Of a DNA stretch of 45,960 bases, positions 39,201-45,960 are shown one piece after another; the first letter of the stretch is position 1, and every line of letters starts with the position of its first letter. The stretch comes from Azohydromonas lata NBRC 102462. Lineage in GTDB: Bacteria; Pseudomonadota; Gammaproteobacteria; Burkholderiales; Burkholderiaceae_C. Position numbers and translations under genes: made by a program. The notes under the pieces were generated by a model. It saw only the letters and a program-made list of their open reading frames with translations, was not told where the DNA came from and searched no databases. Location of the stretch: contig NZ_BCTC01000049.1 in assembly GCF_001571085.1 (NCBI RefSeq), positions 1-45,960 on the forward strand. Direction: 5' to 3'.

Positions 39201-42029
39201 TCAGGCGGGCTGCAGGCGCGCCGCCGTGACCTTGAAGCCCGGAATCTTGGCCACGGCGTCCAGCGCGTCGCCGGTGAGCGCGTTGGCCGCGGCCTCCCAG
39301 AAGGCAAAGGGAATAAAGAGCTGGCCGCGCTGCACCTGGTCGCTGATGCTCGCGCGCGCAACCACCTCGCCGTGGTGCGTCTGCAGCCTGACCATGGCCC
39401 CGTCGCTCACGCCCTGGCTGGCCGCGTCCAGCGGATGCAGGCTCACCAGCGCCTGCGGCGTGATGGCGTCCAGCATGCTCGCGTGCCGCGTCATGGCGCC
39501 CGTGTGCCAGTGCTCCAGCACGCGGCCCGTGGTCAGGACGAAGGGGTACTCCTGGTCCGTGCGCTCCACGCCGGGGCGGAACTGCGTGGGCACGAGCCGC
39601 GCGCGCCCGTCGGCCGTGGGAAAGCCGTCTATGAAGACGACGGCTTGGCCCGGCGCATCCTCCGCCGGCGCGGGCGTGACCACCGCCTCCTCGCGCTGCA
39701 GCCGCGTCCACGGCACGCCCGCCAGCGGCGCCATCACGCCGCGCATCTCCTCATAGACGCGCGCCACCGGCGCCTCGGCGGCGGCTTGCCCGTCGCCATC
39801 CTCGTCGCGCCAGTAGTTCCAGCCCGCGCCCAAGCGGCGGGCCAGCTGCTCGATCACCCACAAGTCCTGCCGCGCCTGCCCCGGCGGCGCCACTGCCGGG
39901 CGGCCCACCTGTATCAGCCGGTCGGTGTTCGTGTACGTGCCCCATTTCTCAGGCTGCGCCGAAGCCGGCAGGATGACGTCGGCCAGCAGCGCCGTTTCGG
40001 TGGCAAAGATGTCCTGCACCACCAGATGCTGCAGCTCGCACAGCGCCTGGCGCGCGAAGTTCAGGTCCGGGTCGCTCATGGCCGGGTTCTCGCCCTCCAC
40101 GAACAGGCCGCGGATGTGGCCCTCGTGCGCCGCGTGCATGATTTCCACCACCGTCATGCCCGGGCGCGGGTCGATGTCGCTGTGCCACAGCGCCTCGAAC
40201 TGCGCGCGCACGGCCGCCTCGCTCACGCGCTGGTAGTTGGGCAGCATCATAGGGATGAGCCCCGCGTCGCTGGCACCCTGCACGTTGTTCTGGCCGCGCA
40301 GCGGGTGCAGCCCCGTGCCGGGACGGCCTATCTGGCCGGTGATGAGCGACAGCGCGATGAGCCCGCGCGCGTTGTCCGTGCCGTACACGTGCTGGCTCAC
40401 GCCCATGCCCCACAGGATCATGGCGCTGCGCGCGGTGGCAAAGGTGCGCGCCACTTCGCGAAGGGTGTCCGCCGGAATGCCGCAGATCTCGGCCATGCGC
40501 TCCGGCGTCGCCTCCGCCACCGAGGCTTTCAAGGCCTCGTAGCCCTGCACGCGCGCGGCAATGAAGCCCTCGTCCACCAGGCCTTCGGCAATGATCACGT
40601 GCAGCAGCCCGTTGAGCAGCGCCACGTCCGTGTCCGGGCGGAACTGCAAATGCCACTTGGCGCGGCGCGTGAGCTGCTGGCGGCGCGGGTCGGCGATGAT
40701 GAGGGTTGCGCCCGCATCCACCGCGTTCTTGATGAAGCTCGCGGCCACCGGGTGGTTCACGGTCGGGTTGGCGCCGATGAGGAAGATCACTTCCGCCTGC
40801 GCCACGTCCGCCACCGGGTTGCTCACCGCGCCGGAGCCGATGCCTTCCAGCAGCGCCGCCACCGAGCTGGCGTGGCACAGCCGCGTGCAGTGGTCCACGT
40901 GCGAGCTGTGAAACACCTGGCGCACCAGCTTCTGGAAGAGATAAGCCTCCTCGTTGCTGCCCTTGGCCGAACCAAAGCCCGCCAGCGGCGAGTCGAAGCC
41001 GGGTTGCGCGGCGTCGCGGATGCGCGCGAAACCGCCCGCGGCCAGCGCCAGCGCCTCGTCCCAGCTCGCCTCGCGGAACAGCTCGCTCAGCGGCTTGGCG
41101 CCGGACTTCACCGCCTCGATGTCGGCCGGGCTCTTGGGTACGCCGTGGCGGCGCACCAGCGGCACGGTCAGGCGGCGCGGGTTGTGGATGTAGTCGAAGC
41201 CGTAGCGGCCCTTGACGCACAGCCGGCCCTGGTTGGCCGGGCCGTCGCGGCCGGTGACGGTGTGGATGCGCTCGCCGCCCTGGCCGTCGGGGCCGACGTT
41301 CCAGGTAAGCTGGCAACCCACGCCGCAATAGGGGCACACCGAGTCCACCTTCTTGGTGATCTCCGCCAGCCCCGCGCCGCGCGCGGGCATGAGGGCGCCC
41401 GTTGGGCAGGCCTGCACGCACTCGCCGCAGGCCACGCAGCTGGACTGGCCCATGGGATCGCCCGCGTCGAACACGATGCGCTCGGCCGCGCCGCGCAGCG
41501 CCAGGCCGATCACGTCGTTGCCCTGCTCCTCGCGGCAGGCGCGCAGGCAGCGCGTGCACTGTATGCAGGCGTCCAGGTTGACGGCGATGGCGGCGTGGCT
41601 CAGGTCCGGCGCGGCGTAGCTGCGCGCGCGCTGCGGCAGCCGGCCGCGCGGCACGTCCAGGGCGTTCGCCCACTGCGTCAGCTCGGACTCACGGGTGTAT
41701 TCGTCCGTGCTGCCGGCGTCGCTCACCAGCAGCTCCAGCACCATGGCGCGGGCCTTGACGGCGCGCGGGCTGTCGATGTTGACCTTCATGCCCGGCGCCG
41801 CGGCGCGGCAGCAGGAGGCCGCCAGCGTGCGCTCGCCCTCCACTTCCACCACGCACGCGCGGCAGTTGCCCACGGGGCGCAGGCCATCCTTGTGGCAGAG
41901 GTGCGGAATCTCCACGCCCTCGCGCATCGCCACTTCCCACAGCGTTTGGCCGGGCAGCGCCTGCACCGTGCGGCCGTCGAGCTGCAGCTCCAGGGTTTGC
42001 AGTTCCGGGGTCGGGACGCGTGCGTTCAT
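39201..42029 (-). CDS. NAD-dependent formate dehydrogenase, alpha (catalytic) subunit
   Basis: 942 residues from ATG 42029, overlapping the beta-subunit stop (ATGA). N-terminal [2Fe-2S] ferredoxin domain (HLCHKDGLRPVGNCRACVVE, SCCRAA), a His/Cys segment, two [4Fe-4S] clusters (CIQCTRCLRAC; CVACGECVQACP), then the bis-pterin domain starting with VCPYCGVGCQL. The catalytic Cys is C385 followed by His (HCTRLCHAS), so this is a Cys, not selenocysteine, enzyme. C-terminal pterin-binding part (LTTGRVLEHWHTGAMTR, VSLHPLDAASQGVSDG). It oxidises formate to CO2 and passes electrons to the beta subunit. Molybdenum or tungsten cannot be told from sequence. The FdhD/FdsC maturation factor is not encoded nearby. 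Confidence 0.95.
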   Translation of the reverse strand: MNARVPTPELQTLELQLDGRTVQALPGQTLWEVAMREGVEIPHLCHKDGLRPVGNCRACVVEVEGERTLAASCCRAAAPGMKVNIDSPRAVKARAMVLELLVSDAGSTDEYTRESELTQWANALDVPRGRLPQRARSYAAPDLSHAAIAVNLDACIQCTRCLRACREEQGNDVIGLALRGAAERIVFDAGDPMGQSSCVACGECVQACPTGALMPARGAGLAEITKKVDSVCPYCGVGCQLTWNVGPDGQGGERIHTVTGRDGPANQGRLCVKGRYGFDYIHNPRRLTVPLVRRHGVPKSPADIEAVKSGAKPLSELFREASWDEALALAAGGFARIRDAAQPGFDSPLAGFGSAKGSNEEAYLFQKLVRQVFHSSHVDHCTRLCHASSVAALLEGIGSGAVSNPVADVAQAEVIFLIGANPTVNHPVAASFIKNAVDAGATLIIADPRRQQLTRRAKWHLQFRPDTDVALLNGLLHVIIAEGLVDEGFIAARVQGYEALKASVAEATPERMAEICGIPADTLREVARTFATARSAMILWGMGVSQHVYGTDNARGLIALSLITGQIGRPGTGLHPLRGQNNVQGASDAGLIPMMLPNYQRVSEAAVRAQFEALWHSDIDPRPGMTVVEIMHAAHEGHIRGLFVEGENPAMSDPDLNFARQALCELQHLVVQDIFATETALLADVILPASAQPEKWGTYTNTDRLIQVGRPAVAPPGQARQDLWVIEQLARRLGAGWNYWRDEDGDGQAAAEAPVARVYEEMRGVMAPLAGVPWTRLQREEAVVTPAPAEDAPGQAVVFIDGFPTADGRARLVPTQFRPGVERTDQEYPFVLTTGRVLEHWHTGAMTRHASMLDAITPQALVSLHPLDAASQGVSDGAMVRLQTHHGEVVARASISDQVQRGQLFIPFAFWEAAANALTGDALDAVAKIPGFKVTAARLQPA

Positions 42030-43735
42030 GGCTGCAGCTCCTGCGGGAAGTAGTTGATGACGCAATCCACGGGGTTGGAAGCGGCCTGGCCCAGGCCGCA
42101 GATGGAGGCGTCGCGCATGACTTGGGAGAGCTCGGCTATCAGCCCCGTGTTCCAGCGGTCGGTGGCGATGAGCTCCTCGATCTTGGCCGTGCCGCTGCGG
42201 CAGGGCGTGCACTGGCCGCAGCTTTCCTCGGCGAAGAAATGCATGAGGTTGCGCGCGGCATCGGTGGCGCGGTCGTGCTGCGACAGCACCATCACCGCCG
42301 CCGAGCCGATGAAGCAGCCGTGCGGCTGCAGCGTGTCGAAGTCCAGCGGCACGTCGGCCAGCCGCGCCGGAAGGATCCCCCCCGACGCGCCGCCCGGCAG
42401 GTAGGCGTACAGCTCGTGGCCCGGCAGCATGCCGCCGCAATACTCGTCGACCAGCTCGCGCAGCGTGATGCCCGCCGGCGCCAGGTGCACGCCGGGCTTC
42501 GCCACGCGGCCGGACACCGAGAAGCTGCGCAGCCCCTTGCGCCCATGGCGGCCCTGGCCGGCAAACCACTGGGGGCCGCGCTCCACCAGGTCGCGCACCC
42601 AGTACAGCGTCTCGAAGTTGTGCTCCAGCGTGGGCCGGCCGAACAGGCCGACCTGCGCCACGTAGGGCGGGCGCAGCCGCGGCATGCCGCGCTTGCCTTC
42701 TATCGATTCGATCATCGCGGACTCTTCGCCGCAGATGTAGGCGCCCGCGCCGCGGCGCAGCTCGATGGTGGGCAGCCCGCCCGCGGGCGGCGCGGCGTGA
42801 AGGCGCTCCAGCTCGGCCTCCAGCAGCGCGCGGCAGCCGTGGTACTCGTCGCGCAGGTAGATGTAGATAGCCTCCACGCCCACGGCCCAGGCGGCGATGA
42901 GCGCACCTTCAAGGAAGCGGTGCGGATCGCGCTCCAGGTAGTGGCGGTCCTTGAACGTGCCGGGCTCGCCCTCGTCGATGTTCACCGCCATCAGGCGCGG
43001 CCCCGGCTGCTGGCGCACCAGGCGCCACTTGCGCCCGGCCGGAAAGCCCGCGCCGCCCAAGCCGCGCAGGCCGGCGTCTTCCAGCGTGGCGAGCACGCTC
43101 TCCAACTCGCGCTCGCCGCGGCGGCAGGCTTCCAGCAGCCGGTAGCCGCCCGCGGCGCGGTAGTCGTCCAGGTTCGCGTAGGGCTCCGGCGCGTGCGCGG
43201 TGACGCTGCCCTGCACCTTCTCCACCACCGCCTCCAGCGTGGCGTGCGGCACGGGATGCTGGTGCACCACCGCCACCGGCGCCTGCTCGCAGCGGCCCAC
43301 GCAGGGCGCGGGGATGACGCGCACGTCCGCGTCCAGCAGTTGCGGCAGCTTTTCCAGCAACGCGTGCGAGCCCGCCAGCGAGCAGCTCAGGCTCTCGCAC
43401 ACGCGCACCGTGAGGCGCGGCGGCGCCGGGTAGGCGCCCTGCGCGTCCTCGCGCACCACGTCGAAGTGGTGATAGAAGCTCGCAACCTCGTACACCTCGG
43501 TCTGCGCCAGCTTCATGCGCTGGGCCAGCGCCGCCAGGTGGTCGGTGCGCAACTGGCCGAAGCGGTCGTTCAGCGCGTGCAGGTGCTCAATCAGCAAGTC
43601 GCGCCGCAGCACCAGGTGGGCGGTGGTGGCCTCGACGTCGGCCAGCGCTTGGGCCGTCACGGGGCGTTCGCGTTGCGTGCGCTGGCCCCGGCGCGGGGCG
43701 TCCGCCAGCGGGCGGATCGGGATCACGCTGCTCAT
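42026..43735 (-). CDS. Formate dehydrogenase beta subunit, NuoE-NuoF fusion
   Basis: 569 residues from ATG 43735, with AAGGAG upstream. Residues 1-150 are a NuoE-like thioredoxin-fold domain with a [2Fe-2S] cluster (VCESLSCSLAG, PCVGRCEQAP). The rest is NuoF-like: FMN/NADH-binding GLGGAGFPAGRKWRL and NIDEGEPGTFKDRHYLE, GAGAYICGEESAMIESIEG, and a [4Fe-4S] motif ESCGQCTPCRSG. In FdsGBA-type enzymes these are two proteins; here they are one, as in the two-subunit FDH1 of methylotrophs. It receives electrons from the alpha subunit and reduces NAD. A GC hairpin stands just before its ribosome site. Confidence 0.95.
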   Translation of the reverse strand: MSSVIPIRPLADAPRRGQRTQRERPVTAQALADVEATTAHLVLRRDLLIEHLHALNDRFGQLRTDHLAALAQRMKLAQTEVYEVASFYHHFDVVREDAQGAYPAPPRLTVRVCESLSCSLAGSHALLEKLPQLLDADVRVIPAPCVGRCEQAPVAVVHQHPVPHATLEAVVEKVQGSVTAHAPEPYANLDDYRAAGGYRLLEACRRGERELESVLATLEDAGLRGLGGAGFPAGRKWRLVRQQPGPRLMAVNIDEGEPGTFKDRHYLERDPHRFLEGALIAAWAVGVEAIYIYLRDEYHGCRALLEAELERLHAAPPAGGLPTIELRRGAGAYICGEESAMIESIEGKRGMPRLRPPYVAQVGLFGRPTLEHNFETLYWVRDLVERGPQWFAGQGRHGRKGLRSFSVSGRVAKPGVHLAPAGITLRELVDEYCGGMLPGHELYAYLPGGASGGILPARLADVPLDFDTLQPHGCFIGSAAVMVLSQHDRATDAARNLMHFFAEESCGQCTPCRSGTAKIEELIATDRWNTGLIAELSQVMRDASICGLGQAASNPVDCVINYFPQELQP

Positions 43736-43750
43736 GGCTGTCTCCTTGCG

Positions 43751-43771
43751 GGCGGCTATGTCGAAGCCGCC
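43751..43771. promoter_or_regulatory. Inverted repeat in the formate dehydrogenase leader
   Basis: GGCGGCT and AGCCGCC arms with a 7-bp spacer, starting 16 bp upstream of the beta-subunit start codon and between the divergent regulator and enzyme genes. It may be the regulator's operator or a leader hairpin. Confidence 0.5.
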
Positions 43772-43856
43772 ATATGTTTCAATCAACCGAAATCCGGTCC
43801 GGCTTGCTCGGCAAGATAGCCCTGTGGCCTGGATCAAATATGCAAGGTCTTGCCAG

Positions 43857-44954
43857 ATGTTCCGCATTCGCATCACACCGCGCTGGGAGCTGGGCCGGCG
43901 CGACGGCGCGGCGGCCGAAGGCGGCGTGCCGGCCGAGGCCGACACCACCGCGCTGATCGCGCTGCTGGCCGCCATCGCCGAGACGGGCGCCATTGCCGAG
44001 GCCGCGCGCGTGCAGGGCCTGAGCTACCGCAGCGCCTGGGGGCGGATCAAGCAGGCCGAAGCGCTGTTCGGCCAGCCGCTGCTGGTGGCGGGGCGCGGGC
44101 GCGGCTCCACGCTCACGCCGCTGGCGGAAAAGCTCATTTGGGCCGACAAGCGCATTGCCGCGCGCTTGTCGCCGCTGCTGCAGTCGCTGGCCTCGGAGCT
44201 GGAAGGCGAGCTCGAACGCACGCTGCCCGTGCCCCCGCGCGCGCTGCGCCTGCACGCCAGCCACGGCTTTGCGGTGGCGGCGCTGCTGGAGCAGCTGCAG
44301 GCGGCGTCCTTGGGCGTGGAGCTGCGCTACCGCAACAGCTTTGAATCGGTGGCGGCGCTGTCGCACGGCGAATGCGAGCTGGCCGGTTTCCACGTGCCCA
44401 TAGGCGAATTCGAGGCTGCTGCGGCGCAGCGCTACGCGCCCTGGCTGCGCAACGAAAAGCATCGGCTGGTGCACCTGGCGGTGCGCACGCAAGGCCTGTT
44501 CGCCGCGCCGGGCAATCCGCGGCGCATCAGCAGCGTTGCCGACCTGCGCCGCCCCGACCTGCGCTTCGTCAACCGCCCCGCGGGCTCCGGCACCCGGCTG
44601 CTGACCGAGCTGCTGCTGGCGCGCCACGGCATTGCGCCGCGGGAGGTGGCGGGTTTTGACAATGCTGAATTCACGCATGCGGCGGTGGCCGCCTTCATTG
44701 CCAGCGGCATGGCCGACGTTGGGCTGGGCGTGCAGACCGCCGCGCAGCGCTTCGGCCTGCACTTCATCCCGCTGCTGCGCGAGCGCTATTTCCTGGCCTT
44801 CAACGCCGCCGACGAGAGGCGGCCGGACCTGCAGGCGCTGCTGTCGCTCATGCAGTCCCCCACCTACCGCGCCGCGGTGGCGGCGCTGCCGGGCTACGAG
44901 GCCGGGCGCACGGGAGAGGTGTGCGGGGTGCGGGAAGCGGGGCTGGCGGCGTGA
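43857..44954 (+). CDS. ModE/LysR-type regulator with substrate-binding domain
   Basis: 365 residues from ATG 43857 (AAGG upstream). The N-terminal winged helix resembles ModE and LysR (DTTALIALLAAIAETGAIAEAARVQGLSYRSAWGRIKQAEALFGQPLLV). The C-terminal 240 residues form a PBP-like ligand-binding domain (LRLHASHGFAVAALLEQL, NRPAGSGTRLLTELLLARHGI, GMADVGLGVQTAAQRFGLHFIPLLRERYFLAF), similar to molybdate/tungstate-binding-like domains. It is divergent from the formate dehydrogenase operon with 121 bp between, the typical position of its regulator. The ligand may be formate or an oxyanion (inference). Confidence 0.9.
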   Translation: MFRIRITPRWELGRRDGAAAEGGVPAEADTTALIALLAAIAETGAIAEAARVQGLSYRSAWGRIKQAEALFGQPLLVAGRGRGSTLTPLAEKLIWADKRIAARLSPLLQSLASELEGELERTLPVPPRALRLHASHGFAVAALLEQLQAASLGVELRYRNSFESVAALSHGECELAGFHVPIGEFEAAAAQRYAPWLRNEKHRLVHLAVRTQGLFAAPGNPRRISSVADLRRPDLRFVNRPAGSGTRLLTELLLARHGIAPREVAGFDNAEFTHAAVAAFIASGMADVGLGVQTAAQRFGLHFIPLLRERYFLAFNAADERRPDLQALLSLMQSPTYRAAVAALPGYEAGRTGEVCGVREAGLAA

Positions 44955-45001
44955 CCGGCAGGCGGTGCCAAGCGCCACGCGGCTTCCTATAAGGTCAAGC
45001 C

Positions 45002-45454
45002 ATGGCCGACCTTTCCGCCCTCGAAGCGCCCGCCGCCCTGGCCTGGGTGCAGTCCCATGCCTGGGCCTATCCCGCGCTGGAAGCTGCGCACATCACCGGC
45101 ATTGCGCTGCTGCTGGGCAGCCTGGTGGTGTTCGAGCTGCGCGCGTTGGGCGCGGCGCGCGAATTGCCCGCTCTGGCGCTGGCGCGGCTGGCGCTGCGGG
45201 TGGCCGTGGCCGGCTTCGCGCTGGTGGCCGCCAGCGGGCTGCTGATGTTCGGCAGCCAGCCCGGCGAGATGCTTTCAAACCGCTTCTTCGTCGCCAAGCT
45301 CGCGCTGGTGGCGGCCGGCGGGCTCAATGCGCTGCTGTTCCACTGGCGCGGCGGCATAGAGCGGCTGGACGGCGTGGCGCGGGCGCAAGCCCTGTTGTCC
45401 ATGGGCTTGTGGCTCGCCGCCATCCTCTGCGGCCGCTGGATCGCCTACGCCTGA
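45002..45454 (+). CDS. DUF6644-like membrane protein
   Basis: 150 residues from ATG 45002. Four hydrophobic helices with conserved-looking residues: LEAAHITGIALLLGSLVVFELRALG, LRVAVAGFALVAASGLLMFGS, FFVAKLALVAAGGLNALLFHW and LLSMGLWLAAILCGRWIAYA. The two His (AAHITG and LLFHW) sit in helices and could bind heme or metal; this is inferred. DUF6644-type proteins often accompany DUF6152 proteins, and such a gene follows within 22 bp. Confidence 0.75.
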   Translation: MADLSALEAPAALAWVQSHAWAYPALEAAHITGIALLLGSLVVFELRALGAARELPALALARLALRVAVAGFALVAASGLLMFGSQPGEMLSNRFFVAKLALVAAGGLNALLFHWRGGIERLDGVARAQALLSMGLWLAAILCGRWIAYA

Positions 45455-45476
45455 CCAGGCAGGGAAAGGATTTCAC

Positions 45477-45950
45477 GTGGACATGAAACGACGACTGTTG
45501 ATCGCTTCCGGTGCCTGTGCGCTGCTGCCCACGGCGCGCGCCCACCACGGCTGGAGCAGCTTCGACCAGAGCCGGCCCCTCTACATCGAAGGCGCGGCGC
45601 GCGAGGTGCACTGGCGCAACCCGCACGCGGAACTGGTGCTGGAGCTGCCGCCCACGCCGACGCTGCCGGCCGACCTGCGCCAGCGCGCGCTGCCTGCGCA
45701 ATCGGCCAGCGTGGACGGTGCAGCCTTGCTGGCCAACGCCAGGCTGCCCAGCCGCACGGACAAGCGCTGGACGGTGGAGCTGGCGCCGCTCACCCGTATG
45801 CAGGCCTGGGGCGTGGCGCCCATCAAGCCCAACGCCAACGTGGGCGTGCTGGGGTTCACGTACGCCGGGGAAAAGGGCGAGCCGGTGCTGCGGGCGGAAT
45901 ACCTGTTCGTGGACGGCAAGGCGTATGGGTTGAGGTCGTCGCCGGCGTGA
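45477..45950 (+). CDS. DUF6152-like exported protein
   Basis: 157 residues if GTG 45477 is used (AAAGGA six bases upstream); ATG 45483 is an alternative. An arginine-rich leader (MKRRLLIASGACALLPTARA) predicts export and may be Tat- or Sec-type. The mature start HHGWSSFDQSRPLYIEGAAREVHWRNPHAELVLELP is the DUF6152 pattern with a His-His pair right after the cleavage site, a possible metal site. It seems to be co-transcribed with the membrane protein before it. Function unknown. Confidence 0.78.
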   Translation: MDMKRRLLIASGACALLPTARAHHGWSSFDQSRPLYIEGAAREVHWRNPHAELVLELPPTPTLPADLRQRALPAQSASVDGAALLANARLPSRTDKRWTVELAPLTRMQAWGVAPIKPNANVGVLGFTYAGEKGEPVLRAEYLFVDGKAYGLRSSPA

Positions 45951-45960
45951 GGCTGTAAGT

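Noticed and set aside
38705-39229. 174-codon plus-strand frame between the lipoprotein and formate dehydrogenase genes
   Set aside because: No ribosome site, no recognisable motif, and it runs through the CRP-type site and both inverted repeats; better read as regulatory DNA.
42026-43735. Complex I (nuoEF) genes
   Set aside because: The fused NuoE-NuoF protein is followed by a formate dehydrogenase catalytic subunit with the HCTRLCH active site, and no other nuo genes are present.

Overview
The window comes from a high-GC Gram-negative bacterium. Gene content and codon use point to Betaproteobacteria, order Burkholderiales, most likely a Comamonadaceae relative (inference; no rRNA or tRNA is present to confirm it). 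About 38 plausible protein genes are visible. Because of the GC bias, long open frames also occur opposite most real genes, and these were left out.

Layout. 1-2150: the end of a CheY-like response regulator followed by a hybrid histidine kinase. 2229-5736: small stress and unknown proteins (Pmp3-like peptide, GFA-fold protein, CMD-fold protein, CsbD). 5813-10693: a metal-uptake operon read leftward (DUF2946-like protein, outer-membrane porin, ZnuA-like binding protein, ABC-3 permease, divergent NRAMP protein), with overlapping reading frames and no ATPase gene. 10790-15000: exported peroxiredoxin, UPF0149 protein, DUF938 methyltransferase, small membrane and lipoproteins, a dRS3-like inverted-repeat element, a DnaJ-type co-chaperone. 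15258-27713: a large multi-PAS hybrid kinase, DTW-domain tRNA-modifying protein, PhnA, AzoR, a GGDEF/EAL protein, YceI-like lipoprotein, DinG helicase, YihY membrane protein and an unknown membrane protein.

27991-35650 is the striking part: a complete replication and partition module of the kind found on megaplasmids and chromids. It has a RepB/Rep_3-type initiator, an iteron array in which the last five copies sit 21-22 bp apart, ParA and ParB with overlapping genes, six copies of a 19-bp palindrome that is the obvious parS candidate, two further iterons beyond parB, and a 721-residue tyrosine recombinase next to a possible core recombination site. It is flanked by ordinary chromosome-like genes, so the window is either the origin region of a secondary replicon or a chromid origin now integrated in a chromosome.

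35785-45950: an unknown 120-residue protein, a nitroreductase, a Ser/Thr-rich lipoprotein with a glycosidase-like domain preceded by a CRP-type palindrome, then a two-gene NAD-dependent formate dehydrogenase (NuoE-NuoF fusion beta subunit plus molybdo/tungsto-pterin alpha subunit) divergent from a ModE/LysR-like regulator, and finally a pair of envelope proteins (DUF6644-like and DUF6152-like).
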